From Streptomyces zaomyceticus (GTDB taxonomy: Bacteria; Actinomycetota; Actinomycetes; Streptomycetales; Streptomycetaceae), in assembly GCF_014656215.1 (NCBI RefSeq), contig NZ_BNBZ01000004.1:248001-312000 (forward strand): a stretch of DNA of 64,000 bases. The letters are read 5' to 3'. Shown in pieces: positions 1 through 8,917 of this stretch; positions within the stretch are counted from its first letter, which is position 1, and each line of letters opens with the position of its first letter. The notes below the pieces were generated by a model. That model saw only the letters and a list, made by a program, of their open reading frames with translations, was not told the origin of the DNA and ran no database searches. Made by a program: the position numbers and the translations under genes.

Positions 1-205
1 CCGGATCCGGGCCGCGGCCCTCGGCGTCGCCGCCTCCGCGCAGTGGATCGCCAACTGGGCCATCACCGCCAGCTTCCCGTCCCTCGCGGACTGGAACCTC
101 TCCGGCACCTACATCATCTACACGGTCTTCGCCGTGCTCTCGATCCCCTTCGTGCTCAGGTACGTCAAGGAGACCAAGGGCAAGGCGTTGGAGGAGATGG
201 GCTAA
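1..205 (+). CDS. C-terminal end of an MFS sugar-porter transporter (5' truncated by window edge)
   Basis: The first 67 residues in frame 2 run to a TAA at 203-205. They show the end of one membrane helix (WIANWAITASFP), a final hydrophobic helix (YIIYTVFAVLSIPFVLRY) and the cytoplasmic tail VKETKGKALEEMG. The VKETKGK(x)LEE tail is characteristic of the sugar-porter branch of the major facilitator superfamily (GlcP/XylE-like proton symporters). The substrate cannot be told from this fragment. A strong hairpin follows 31 bases downstream. Confidence 0.85.
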   Translation, partial: RIRAAALGVAASAQWIANWAITASFPSLADWNLSGTYIIYTVFAVLSIPFVLRYVKETKGKALEEMG

Positions 206-235
206 TCCCCGCTGCCCCTCTCCTCGTCCACGGAA

Positions 236-274
236 CTGCCCCGGCCCGAGGCCTCCCGCCTCGAGCCGGGGCAG
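236..274. terminator. Bidirectional hairpin terminator between convergent genes
   Basis: A 10-bp outer arm (236-245 with 265-274, ctgccccggc) and a 6-bp inner arm (247-252 with 258-263, cgaggc) form an almost continuous stem closed by the loop ctccc. It sits between the end of the MFS gene (+) and the end of the flavin monooxygenase gene (-), so it can serve both. There is no long T-run, as usual in Streptomyces. Confidence 0.65.
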
Positions 275-335
275 TACGCCGTGGCCGGCCTCCTCGGGCC
301 GTGAGCCGGGGCGGGTACGCCGCGGCCCCCCGCCC

Positions 336-1307
336 TCAGGCCGTGAGCCGGGGCAGCACGTCCTCGCAGAACAGCCGCAGGCTCCGCCACCCCTCCTCGA
401 CCGGCATCCCGCCGCACAGCGGATGCAGTACGAGGCTCTCCGGACCGAGCGTCAGGCACTCCTCCGGAGTCACGACCCGGTACACCCCCTCCGCCCGCAG
501 CTCCGCCACCGTCGTCGCCGCCGACCGCACCGCCGAGCGGATGTCCTTCGACTGCCAGGAGGCGTACGTCCGCGCCTCGTGCAGGAAGTGCTCCCCGTAC
601 TCCGCCCAGGTCCGGTCCGGGTCCTCCGAGAGATGCAGCAGCGGGGTCACCTCCGCCGGCATCATCGTCCAGCCCTCCGTGCCGTACTCCGCGCACCGCT
701 CCCGGTAGTACGCCTCCAGCTCCGGCAGATGCGCGCTGGGGAAGAACGGCAGCCCGAGCCGGGCCGCCCGCCGGGCCGCCGCCCGCGACGAGCCCCCGAC
801 CAGGAGCATCGGATGCGGCTGGGTGAAGGGCCGCGGGGTGACCCGTACCGTACGGCCCTGGTAGCTGAAGGGCTCCCCGGTCCAGGCCGTGAGCAGGGTC
901 TCCAGGAGCAGGTCCTGGAGCTTGCCGCGCCGCCCCCAGTCGACCCCGCGCTCCTCGTACTCCTCGGGCCGGTAGCCGATCCCCGCCACCGTCACCAGGC
1001 GTCCGCCGCTCAGCAGGTCGAGGACGGCGATGTCCTCGGCGAGCCGCAGCGGGTCGTGCAGCGGCCCGATGATCGCCGACACCGTCACCGCGATCCGCTC
1101 CGTGGCGCCGAAGACCGCGCCCGCGAAGGCGAAGGGGGAGGGCAGCCAGTTGTTCTCGACGCCGTGGTGCTCCTCGGTCTGCACGGTGTCGACCCCGTGC
1201 CGGTCGGCGTGGGCGGCCATCCGGACGGCGGCCCGGTAGCGCTCCGAGAGGGATTCGGGGGTCGCGTCCGGGTCGACGAGGTTGAACCGTACGACTGTGA
1301 AGGGCAT
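336..1307 (-). CDS. LLM-class flavin-dependent oxidoreductase (luciferase-like monooxygenase)
   Basis: 323 residues, the usual size for the family. The N-terminus MPFTVVRFNLVDPDAT starts a TIM-barrel strand. The segment VDTVQTEEHHGVENNW carries the EEHH motif, SPFAFAGAVFGATERIAV and PLHDPLRLAEDIAVLDLLSGGRL are the classic family signatures, and GIGYRPEEYEERGVDW follows. Such enzymes use FMNH2 or F420H2 to oxidise diverse substrates, and the substrate here is unknown. The ATG at 1305-1307 follows a purine-rich agggggac. A 7+7 palindrome lies 46-64 bases upstream, suggesting regulation by an unlinked TetR-type repressor. Confidence 0.9.
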   Translation of the reverse strand: MPFTVVRFNLVDPDATPESLSERYRAAVRMAAHADRHGVDTVQTEEHHGVENNWLPSPFAFAGAVFGATERIAVTVSAIIGPLHDPLRLAEDIAVLDLLSGGRLVTVAGIGYRPEEYEERGVDWGRRGKLQDLLLETLLTAWTGEPFSYQGRTVRVTPRPFTQPHPMLLVGGSSRAAARRAARLGLPFFPSAHLPELEAYYRERCAEYGTEGWTMMPAEVTPLLHLSEDPDRTWAEYGEHFLHEARTYASWQSKDIRSAVRSAATTVAELRAEGVYRVVTPEECLTLGPESLVLHPLCGGMPVEEGWRSLRLFCEDVLPRLTA

Positions 1308-1352
1308 GGGAAGTCCCCCTCCGCGAGTGGGATACCGGCGAAGGGGGACAGT

Positions 1353-1371
1353 ATCTGACGCAGTGTCAGAT
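1353..1371. promoter_or_regulatory. TetR-type operator candidate upstream of the LLM oxidoreductase
   Basis: ATCTGAC-GCAGT-GTCAGAT has perfect 7-bp arms around a 5-bp spacer. It lies between the LLM start (1307, minus strand) and the end of the NCS1 permease gene (1380). A minus-strand GATACT string, a possible -10, overlaps its edge, which would suit repression. The size and symmetry are those of TetR-family operators, but no TetR gene is adjacent. Confidence 0.5.
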
Positions 1372-1379
1372 GAGAACGC

Positions 1380-2846
1380 TCAGACGGAAACGGTCTCGCG
1401 GACCTCGGCCGGCTCCACCGGCTCCACCGGGGCCTCCGCGGTCGTCCGCGGCAGTACGGCGTAGAGCGCGCCCGCCACCACGATCGTCGCCGCCCAGCCC
1501 AGGCCGTTCTCTCCGATCCACGAGGAGGCGAGCGGACCGGAGAACCAGTCCACCTTCGTGAACAGCAGCCCCACGAGCAGGGCGACCGCCCAGGCCGTCA
1601 TCGCCTGCCAGGCGAAACCGCCCCGGTACCAGTACGCACTGGTCCGGGTGGTGTCCATCAACGCCACCGCGTCGTACGACCGGCGCCGCAGCATGTCCGC
1701 GCCGAAGACCCCGATCCACGCCGAGAACGCCACCGCGAGCAGCGTAAGGAAGGAGATGAACGAGCCGATGAAGCTGGTCGCCACCACCATGAGCAGGAAA
1801 CCGAAGACCAGGCTGATCACCGCGTTCACACTGACCGCCGCCGCACGCGACACCTTGATGCCCAGGGTCTGTGCCGTGAACCCGGCCGAGTACATCGACA
1901 TCGAGTTGATCAGCAGCATCCCGAGCAGGGCGATCACCAGGTACGGCACCGAGATCCACATCGGCAGCAGCTCGCCGATGAAGGAGACCGGGTCCTGCGC
2001 CGAGGCCAGATCCGGCGTCGACACCGCCATCACCGCGCCCATCAGCACCATCGGCAGAACGACGATCCCGGCGCCGCCGACCGTCGAGCCGACCATCGCC
2101 CTCGACGAGGCCGTACGGGGCAGATAGCGGGTGAAGTCGGGGCCCGAGGGGACCCAGCTGATGCCGCCGGCCGCGATCGTGCCGATGCCGGCGACCATCA
2201 TCGCCGTCGAACCGGCCGGCTTGTCGAAGACCGCCGACCAGTCCGTGTTCGCCACCAGATAGGCCAGGACGAGGACCGAGAAGGCGCCGAAGAGGTAGGT
2301 GGACCACTTGCTGCACACCCGGAGCGCGTTGATCCCGAGCCCGGAGACCAGGAACGTGCAGGTCACGAAGAGCAGCAGGGTGACCACGATGAGGAGCGTG
2401 TTCGACTTCACGCCGAAGAGCAGGTCCAGGACGGTCAGCACCGCGTAGGCGCCGGTGACCGCGTTGATGGTCTCCCAGCCCCAGCGGGCCACCCAGATCA
2501 GCGCCCCGGGAAAAAGGTTTCCGCGCTGGCCGAAGACGGCCCTCGACAGCGCCATCCCCGGCGCACCGCCCCGCTTCCCCGCGATCGAGATCAGGCCGAC
2601 GATCCCGTACGACAGGACGGGCGCGGCGATCGCCACGGTCAGCACCTGCCAGAAGTTCAGGCCGTTGAAGACGATCAGACCGGCGCCCATGGTGAGCAGC
2701 AGCACACTGATGTTGGCGGCGACCCAGGTCGGGAAGAGCTCGCGGACCCGGCCGGTCCGCTCGGCGTCGGGGACGGGTTCGAGACCTCGGGTCTCCATGG
2801 CACCGTCGTGCGTCGCGCCTGCGGCTTCGGAGGCGTCGTGGGGCAT
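1380..2846 (-). CDS. NCS1-family purine/cytosine permease
   Basis: 488 residues, very hydrophobic, with about twelve membrane segments. After a 40-residue hydrophilic N-terminus come FPTWVAANISVLLLTMGAGL and the helix-1/2 signature region FGQRGNLFPGALIWVARWGWETINA. These are hallmarks of nucleobase-cation-symport-1 transporters of the CodB type, which import cytosine, purines, allantoin or hydantoins with protons or sodium. The exact substrate is not determinable. The ATG at 2844-2846 is preceded by ggagtaccccc on the minus strand. The gene reads towards the LLM gene 72 bases away, with an operator-like palindrome between, so separate transcription is likely. Confidence 0.88.
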   Translation of the reverse strand: MPHDASEAAGATHDGAMETRGLEPVPDAERTGRVRELFPTWVAANISVLLLTMGAGLIVFNGLNFWQVLTVAIAAPVLSYGIVGLISIAGKRGGAPGMALSRAVFGQRGNLFPGALIWVARWGWETINAVTGAYAVLTVLDLLFGVKSNTLLIVVTLLLFVTCTFLVSGLGINALRVCSKWSTYLFGAFSVLVLAYLVANTDWSAVFDKPAGSTAMMVAGIGTIAAGGISWVPSGPDFTRYLPRTASSRAMVGSTVGGAGIVVLPMVLMGAVMAVSTPDLASAQDPVSFIGELLPMWISVPYLVIALLGMLLINSMSMYSAGFTAQTLGIKVSRAAAVSVNAVISLVFGFLLMVVATSFIGSFISFLTLLAVAFSAWIGVFGADMLRRRSYDAVALMDTTRTSAYWYRGGFAWQAMTAWAVALLVGLLFTKVDWFSGPLASSWIGENGLGWAATIVVAGALYAVLPRTTAEAPVEPVEPAEVRETVSV

Positions 2847-2932
2847 GGGGGTACTCCGTACAGATGTGGGGGGAACCCACCCAGCGTACGTGCTCCGTCT
2901 TCCGACGCTTCTTGGCCGATACTGGTCAGGTT

Positions 2933-4156
2933 ATGGAACTCATCCTTGCTGTAGTCATCGCTCTGGTCGTCGCGGTCGCCGTGACGAGCGGGCTCGTGAT
3001 CAGCGGCCGCAAGAAGAAGCAGCTGCCGCCGGCCGAGCCGCCGTCCACCACGCCGACCATCACCGCTCCGCCCGCCGAACCGCATGTCGGCGAGGAGGCG
3101 GAGACGCCGCGGGAGGAACCACGCCGCACGGTCGAGGAGGTCGAACTCCCCGCCGAGGAGGCCGTCGAGACGCCGGCCGCCGTCGAGGACCCCGTCGTCG
3201 CCGAGCCCGTCGCTCCCGAGATCGAGATCCCGGAGCCCACCGCCGGCCGTCTCGTACGGCTCCGGGCCCGGCTCGCCCGCTCCCAGAACTCGCTCGGCAA
3301 GGGGCTGCTGACGCTCCTGTCCCGCGAGCACCTCGACGAGGACACCTGGGAGGAGATCGAGGAGACCCTCCTCACGGCCGATGTCGGCGTCGCCCCCACC
3401 CAGGAGCTCGTCGAGCGACTGCGCGAGCGGGTCCGGGTGCTCGGCACCCGCACCCCCGAGGAGCTGCGCGGTCTGCTCCGCGAGGAGCTCGTCGCGCTCC
3501 TCGGCCCCGACCTCGACCGCACGGTGAAGACCGAGAGCCCGGCGGACGTGCCGGGCGTGGTCATGGTCGTCGGCGTCAACGGCACCGGCAAGACCACCAC
3601 CACCGGCAAGCTGGCCCGTGTCCTCGTCGCCGACGGCAAGTCCGTCGTCCTCGGCGCGGCCGACACCTTCCGCGCCGCCGCCGCCGACCAGCTCCAGACC
3701 TGGGGCGAGCGCGTCGGCGCCCGCACCGTCCGCGGCCCGGAGGGCGGCGACCCGGCGTCGATCGCCTTCGACGCGGTCAAGGAGGGCATCGCGGAGGGCG
3801 CCGACGTCGTCCTCATCGACACCGCCGGCCGGCTCCACACCAAGACCGGCCTCATGGACGAGCTCGGCAAGGTCAAGCGCGTCGTCGAGAAGCACGGCCC
3901 GCTCGACGAGATCCTCCTCGTCCTCGACGCCACCACCGGACAGAACGGCCTGACCCAGGCCCGTGTCTTCGCCGAGGTCGTCGACATCACCGGCATCGTG
4001 CTGACCAAGCTCGACGGCACCGCCAAGGGCGGCATCGTCGTCGCCGTCCAGCGCGAGCTGGGCGTCCCGGTCAAGCTGATCGGCCTGGGCGAGGGCCCGG
4101 ACGACCTGGCGCCGTTCGAGCCGGGCGCCTTCGTCGACGCCCTGATCGGCGACTGA
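2933..4156 (+). CDS. ftsY: Signal recognition particle receptor FtsY
   Basis: 407 residues. The N-terminus MELILAVVIALVVAVAVTSGLVI is a membrane helix, followed by an acidic Pro/Glu linker (about residues 30-105) equivalent to the A domain, then the NG GTPase domain. Seen motifs are G1 GVNGTGKTTTTGKLA, DTFRAAAADQL, DTAGR and the G4/G5 region TKLDGTAKGG. FtsY docks ribosome-SRP complexes at the membrane and works with Ffh, encoded 8.6 kb downstream. I chose the ATG at 2933 because it places the membrane helix at the N-terminus; the open frame extends upstream to 2864 but that part is not protein-like. A 20-bp terminator follows. Confidence 0.95.
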   Translation: MELILAVVIALVVAVAVTSGLVISGRKKKQLPPAEPPSTTPTITAPPAEPHVGEEAETPREEPRRTVEEVELPAEEAVETPAAVEDPVVAEPVAPEIEIPEPTAGRLVRLRARLARSQNSLGKGLLTLLSREHLDEDTWEEIEETLLTADVGVAPTQELVERLRERVRVLGTRTPEELRGLLREELVALLGPDLDRTVKTESPADVPGVVMVVGVNGTGKTTTTGKLARVLVADGKSVVLGAADTFRAAAADQLQTWGERVGARTVRGPEGGDPASIAFDAVKEGIAEGADVVLIDTAGRLHTKTGLMDELGKVKRVVEKHGPLDEILLVLDATTGQNGLTQARVFAEVVDITGIVLTKLDGTAKGGIVVAVQRELGVPVKLIGLGEGPDDLAPFEPGAFVDALIGD

Positions 4157-4170
4157 CGCCTCGTACGGTA

Positions 4171-4213
4171 CGCGGAAGGGCCCTCGCCACCAGGTGGCGA
4201 GGGCCCTTCCGCG
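4171..4213. terminator. Strong bidirectional terminator between ftsY and the convergent primase-like gene
   Basis: A perfect 20-bp inverted repeat (4171-4190 and 4194-4213) with a 3-base loop. It begins 15 bases after the ftsY stop and ends 9 bases before the stop of the minus-strand gene, so it can terminate both. Confidence 0.85.
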
Positions 4214-4222
4214 CAGCCGGTC

Positions 4223-4876
4223 TCAGAAGTGCGTGCGGTGGCAGATGTACGCCAGGGTGCCGAGCAGCAGCCGTGCCTGCGGCGGCGCACCCGCCGTGTC
4301 CAGGGTCGGGGGCCGCAGCCACCGCACCGGACCCAGACCGCCCAGGTCCGACGGGGGAGCGGTGATGTGGGTTCCCGGCCCCAGACAGTGCAGGTCGAGA
4401 TCGGCGTCGTCCCAGCCCATCCGGTAGAGCAGCTGCGGCAGCTCCGCCGCCGCCCCGGGCGCCACGAAGAACCGCGCCCGGCCGGTCGGCGTCGCGCAGA
4501 CCGGACCCAGCGGCAGCCCCATGCGCTCCAGGCGGACGAGGGCGCGCCGGCCCGCCGCCTCCGCGACCTCGATCACGTCGAAGGCCCTGCCCACCGGCAG
4601 CATCAGCGCGGCGCCCGGATACTCCGACCACGCCTTGGTCGCGTCGTCGAGCCCGGCGCCCGCCGGGACCGGTTCCGCGAAGGAGAGGGGGTGCGCGCCC
4701 GGAGCCGCGCAGGCCCGGTCCCCGCACGAGCACTGGCCGGAGACGGCCCGAGCTCCGGGGGCCACGTCCCAGCCCCACAGTCCTGTGTACTCCGCCACCG
4801 CGGTGCACTCCGTGGTGCGTACGCGGCGGCGTGCGCCGGACCGCATCTCACGAATGCCGCCGATCGTGAAACCCAT
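4223..4876 (-). CDS. Degenerate bifunctional primase/polymerase (Prim-Pol)-like protein
   Basis: 217 residues. After MGFTIGGIREMRSGARRR comes CTAVAEYTGLWGWDVAPGARA, then a Cys cluster CSCGDRACAAPGAHPL matching the CxCG...C..PG.HP motif at the start of archaeo-eukaryotic Prim-Pol domains (PF09250). The body aligns in order with that fold, but the position of the catalytic acidic pair of active enzymes reads FDVIEVAEAAG, and the following basic motif reads ATPTGRARFFV. Loss of canonical acidic residues suggests a non-catalytic, perhaps nucleotide- or DNA-binding, role. The ATG at 4876 follows ggaggggg on the minus strand. It is convergent with ftsY. Confidence 0.72.
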   Translation of the reverse strand: MGFTIGGIREMRSGARRRVRTTECTAVAEYTGLWGWDVAPGARAVSGQCSCGDRACAAPGAHPLSFAEPVPAGAGLDDATKAWSEYPGAALMLPVGRAFDVIEVAEAAGRRALVRLERMGLPLGPVCATPTGRARFFVAPGAAAELPQLLYRMGWDDADLDLHCLGPGTHITAPPSDLGGLGPVRWLRPPTLDTAGAPPQARLLLGTLAYICHRTHF

Positions 4877-5302
4877 GCCCCCTCCAACGGGTAGAGCGCG
4901 CCGGTGGTTACGACCCGGAGCACCGTCGTCACCCTTCGTCACGCTTCCGTCGCCGAAGATGGCGTGCGGTCGCGTGCGGGGTGGTGCGGGCCGGGGCGCG
5001 CGCCTCGCCGCGCTTCCGTCCGCCGACTCCGGTTCGTCGCATGTCAAGTGAATCGCGTTCCGCGGGCGGCGAGTTCATTCGAAGGGGTGGCGAATGGTGG
5101 CGTTTCTTGAATCGCCCTCGTGGACGGGTGATCGTAGGATTACTTTCGGTACTCGAACCCCGGGTCGGCTTGCGCGCGCGGGTATGCCGGAGGCAACCCG
5201 GTTTCCAGTTCGAAGGAGCGCGAACGCCGGACGGGTGCCGCGAGACACGGCATTCTGATAGGGGTTCGCACGACAGGCAATCAGGTGGATGGGGGCGTTC
5301 CA
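4877..5302. other. Divergent intergenic region upstream of nsdA and the primase-like gene
   Basis: This 426-bp stretch has no supported gene. Its right half (about 5080-5300) is less GC-rich and contains strings such as TTGAAT at 5107-5112 and TAGGAT at 5135-5140. These are plausible promoter elements, but they are 22 bases apart, too far to be one normal promoter. It presumably holds the promoters of both flanking genes. I see no strong hairpin. Confidence 0.5.
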
Positions 5303-6778
5303 GTGGGCGGCAACGGCGCAGACGGTACGACTGCCGGCAAGCGCCCGAACGAGCAGCTGGGCTCGTGGTTCGTGCGCAGCGGCTGGTCCAAGGGCGAACT
5401 CGCACGTCAGGTGAACCGGCGGGCGCGCCAGATGGGCGCCCACCACATCTCCACCGACACCTCGCGCGTACGCCGCTGGCTCGACGGCGAGCAGCCGCGC
5501 GAACCCATCCCGCGGATCCTCTCCGAGCTGTTCTCCGAACGCTTCGGCTCCGTCGTCGCCGTCGAGGACCTCGGCCTGCGCACCGCCCACCAGTCGCCCT
5601 CCGTCTCCGGCGTCGACCTGCCCTGGGCAGGCCCGCAGACGGTCGCCCTGCTCAGCGAGTTCTCCCGCAGCGACCTCATGCTCGCCCGCCGCGGCTTCCT
5701 CGGCTCGTCCCTGTCGCTCGCCGCCGGACCCGCCCTCATCGAACCGATGCAGCGCTGGCTCGTCCCCACCCCCGTCGGCGAGATCGAGCGCCCCGACCCG
5801 CTCGCCGACGCCCGCCGCCCCAACCGGCTCTCCGAGATCGAGCTCGACCTCCTCGAATCCACCACCGCCATGTTCCGCAAGTGGGACGCCCAGTGCGGCG
5901 GCGGACTGCGCCGCAAGGCCGTCGTCGGACAACTCCACGAGGTCACCGACCTCCTCCAGGAACCCCAGCCCGCCGCCACCGCCAAGCGCCTCTTCACCTG
6001 CGCCGCCGAACTCGCCGAACTCGCCGGCTGGATGAGCTACGACGTGGGCCTCCAGCCCACCGCCCAGAAGTACTTCGTGCTCGCCCTGCACGCCGCCAAG
6101 GAAGCCGGCGACAAGCCCCTCGGCTCGTACATCCTGTCCTCGATGAGCCGCCAGATGATCCACCTCGGCCGGCCCGACGACGCACTCGAACTCATCCACC
6201 TCGCCCAGTACGGCAGTCGAGACTGCGCCACCGCCCGCACCCAGGCCATGCTGTATGCGATGGAGGCCCGCGCCTACGCCAACATGGGCCAGCCCTCCAA
6301 GTGCAAGCGGGCCGTCCGGATGGCCGAGGACACCTTCTCCGACGTCGGCCTCGACGGCGAGCCCGAGCCCGACTGGATCGGCTTCTTCTCCGAGGCCGAA
6401 CTCAACGGCGAGAACTCCCACTCCTACCGCGACCTCGCCTATGTCGCCGGCCGCTCCCCGACCTACGCCTCACTCGCCGAGCCCGTCATGGAGCGGGCCG
6501 TCGAACTCTTCGAGAAGGACCCCGACCACCAGCGGTCGTACGCCCTCAACCTCATCGGCATGGCCACCGTCCACCTCCTCAAGCGCGAGCCCGAGCAGTC
6601 CGTCGTCCTCGCCGAGAAGGCCCTCGGAGTCGCCCGCAGCATCCGGTCCGAGCGGGTCAACACCCGACTCCGCAAGACCGTCGACCACGCCGCCCGCAAC
6701 TACAGCGACGTCGCCGAGGTCGTCCAGCTCACCGACCGGCTCACCCAGCTGCTGCCCGAGGCCGCCGAAGCGGTCTGA
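5303..6778 (+). CDS. nsdA: NsdA-type TPR regulator, negative regulator of development and antibiotic production
   Basis: About 491 residues. An N-terminal HTH-like segment (WFVRSGWSKGELARQVNRRA ... TSRVRRWLDGEQP) is followed by a linker containing ARRGFLGSSLSLAAG and then a long alpha-helical TPR-like region (AELAELAGWMSYDVG, QKYFVLALHAAKEAGD, ALELIHLAQYG, AYANMGQPSKCKRAVRMAED). From memory this matches NsdA of S. coelicolor, whose loss increases antibiotic production and sporulation. I prefer the GTG at 5303, preceded by gggggcg; an in-frame ATG at 5285 is the alternative. It lies just upstream of amtB but is separated from it by 414 bases. Confidence 0.88.
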   Translation: MGGNGADGTTAGKRPNEQLGSWFVRSGWSKGELARQVNRRARQMGAHHISTDTSRVRRWLDGEQPREPIPRILSELFSERFGSVVAVEDLGLRTAHQSPSVSGVDLPWAGPQTVALLSEFSRSDLMLARRGFLGSSLSLAAGPALIEPMQRWLVPTPVGEIERPDPLADARRPNRLSEIELDLLESTTAMFRKWDAQCGGGLRRKAVVGQLHEVTDLLQEPQPAATAKRLFTCAAELAELAGWMSYDVGLQPTAQKYFVLALHAAKEAGDKPLGSYILSSMSRQMIHLGRPDDALELIHLAQYGSRDCATARTQAMLYAMEARAYANMGQPSKCKRAVRMAEDTFSDVGLDGEPEPDWIGFFSEAELNGENSHSYRDLAYVAGRSPTYASLAEPVMERAVELFEKDPDHQRSYALNLIGMATVHLLKREPEQSVVLAEKALGVARSIRSERVNTRLRKTVDHAARNYSDVAEVVQLTDRLTQLLPEAAEAV

Positions 6779-6996
6779 CCCCACCCGGCGCCCCGCGCCC
6801 CCGCACTCCGGCCGCGCCGGACGTCCCGTACTGCCCGACTCGGCTCCCCCGCCGCAAGGTCACACGGACGCCCGGCGCGGCCGGTTCCCCTTTTTGCGCC
6901 TGAACCGGCGCCGCTCTCGCGGATGTGGCTGATCGCCGTCGTGGCTCGTCCATCGATGGTCGCGGTCTTCGCGGGGCGATCTCGGGAGAGGGGCCC

Positions 6997-8874
<1,878 letters not shown>

Positions 8875-8917
8875 GCAGCGGTCCGGACGCACCGTACGCA
8901 CACGAAGGAGCCGCCGG

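Noticed and set aside
5107..5140. TTGAAT/TAGGAT as an nsdA promoter
   Set aside because: The spacer is 22 bases, so the two elements probably do not belong together. Only the region as a whole is noted.
5690..5740. Twin-arginine-like ARRGFLGSSLSLAAG inside NsdA
   Set aside because: It lies about 130 residues into a cytoplasmic TPR regulator, not at the N-terminus. The same motif is common in Streptomyces HTH/TPR proteins, so it is not an export signal.
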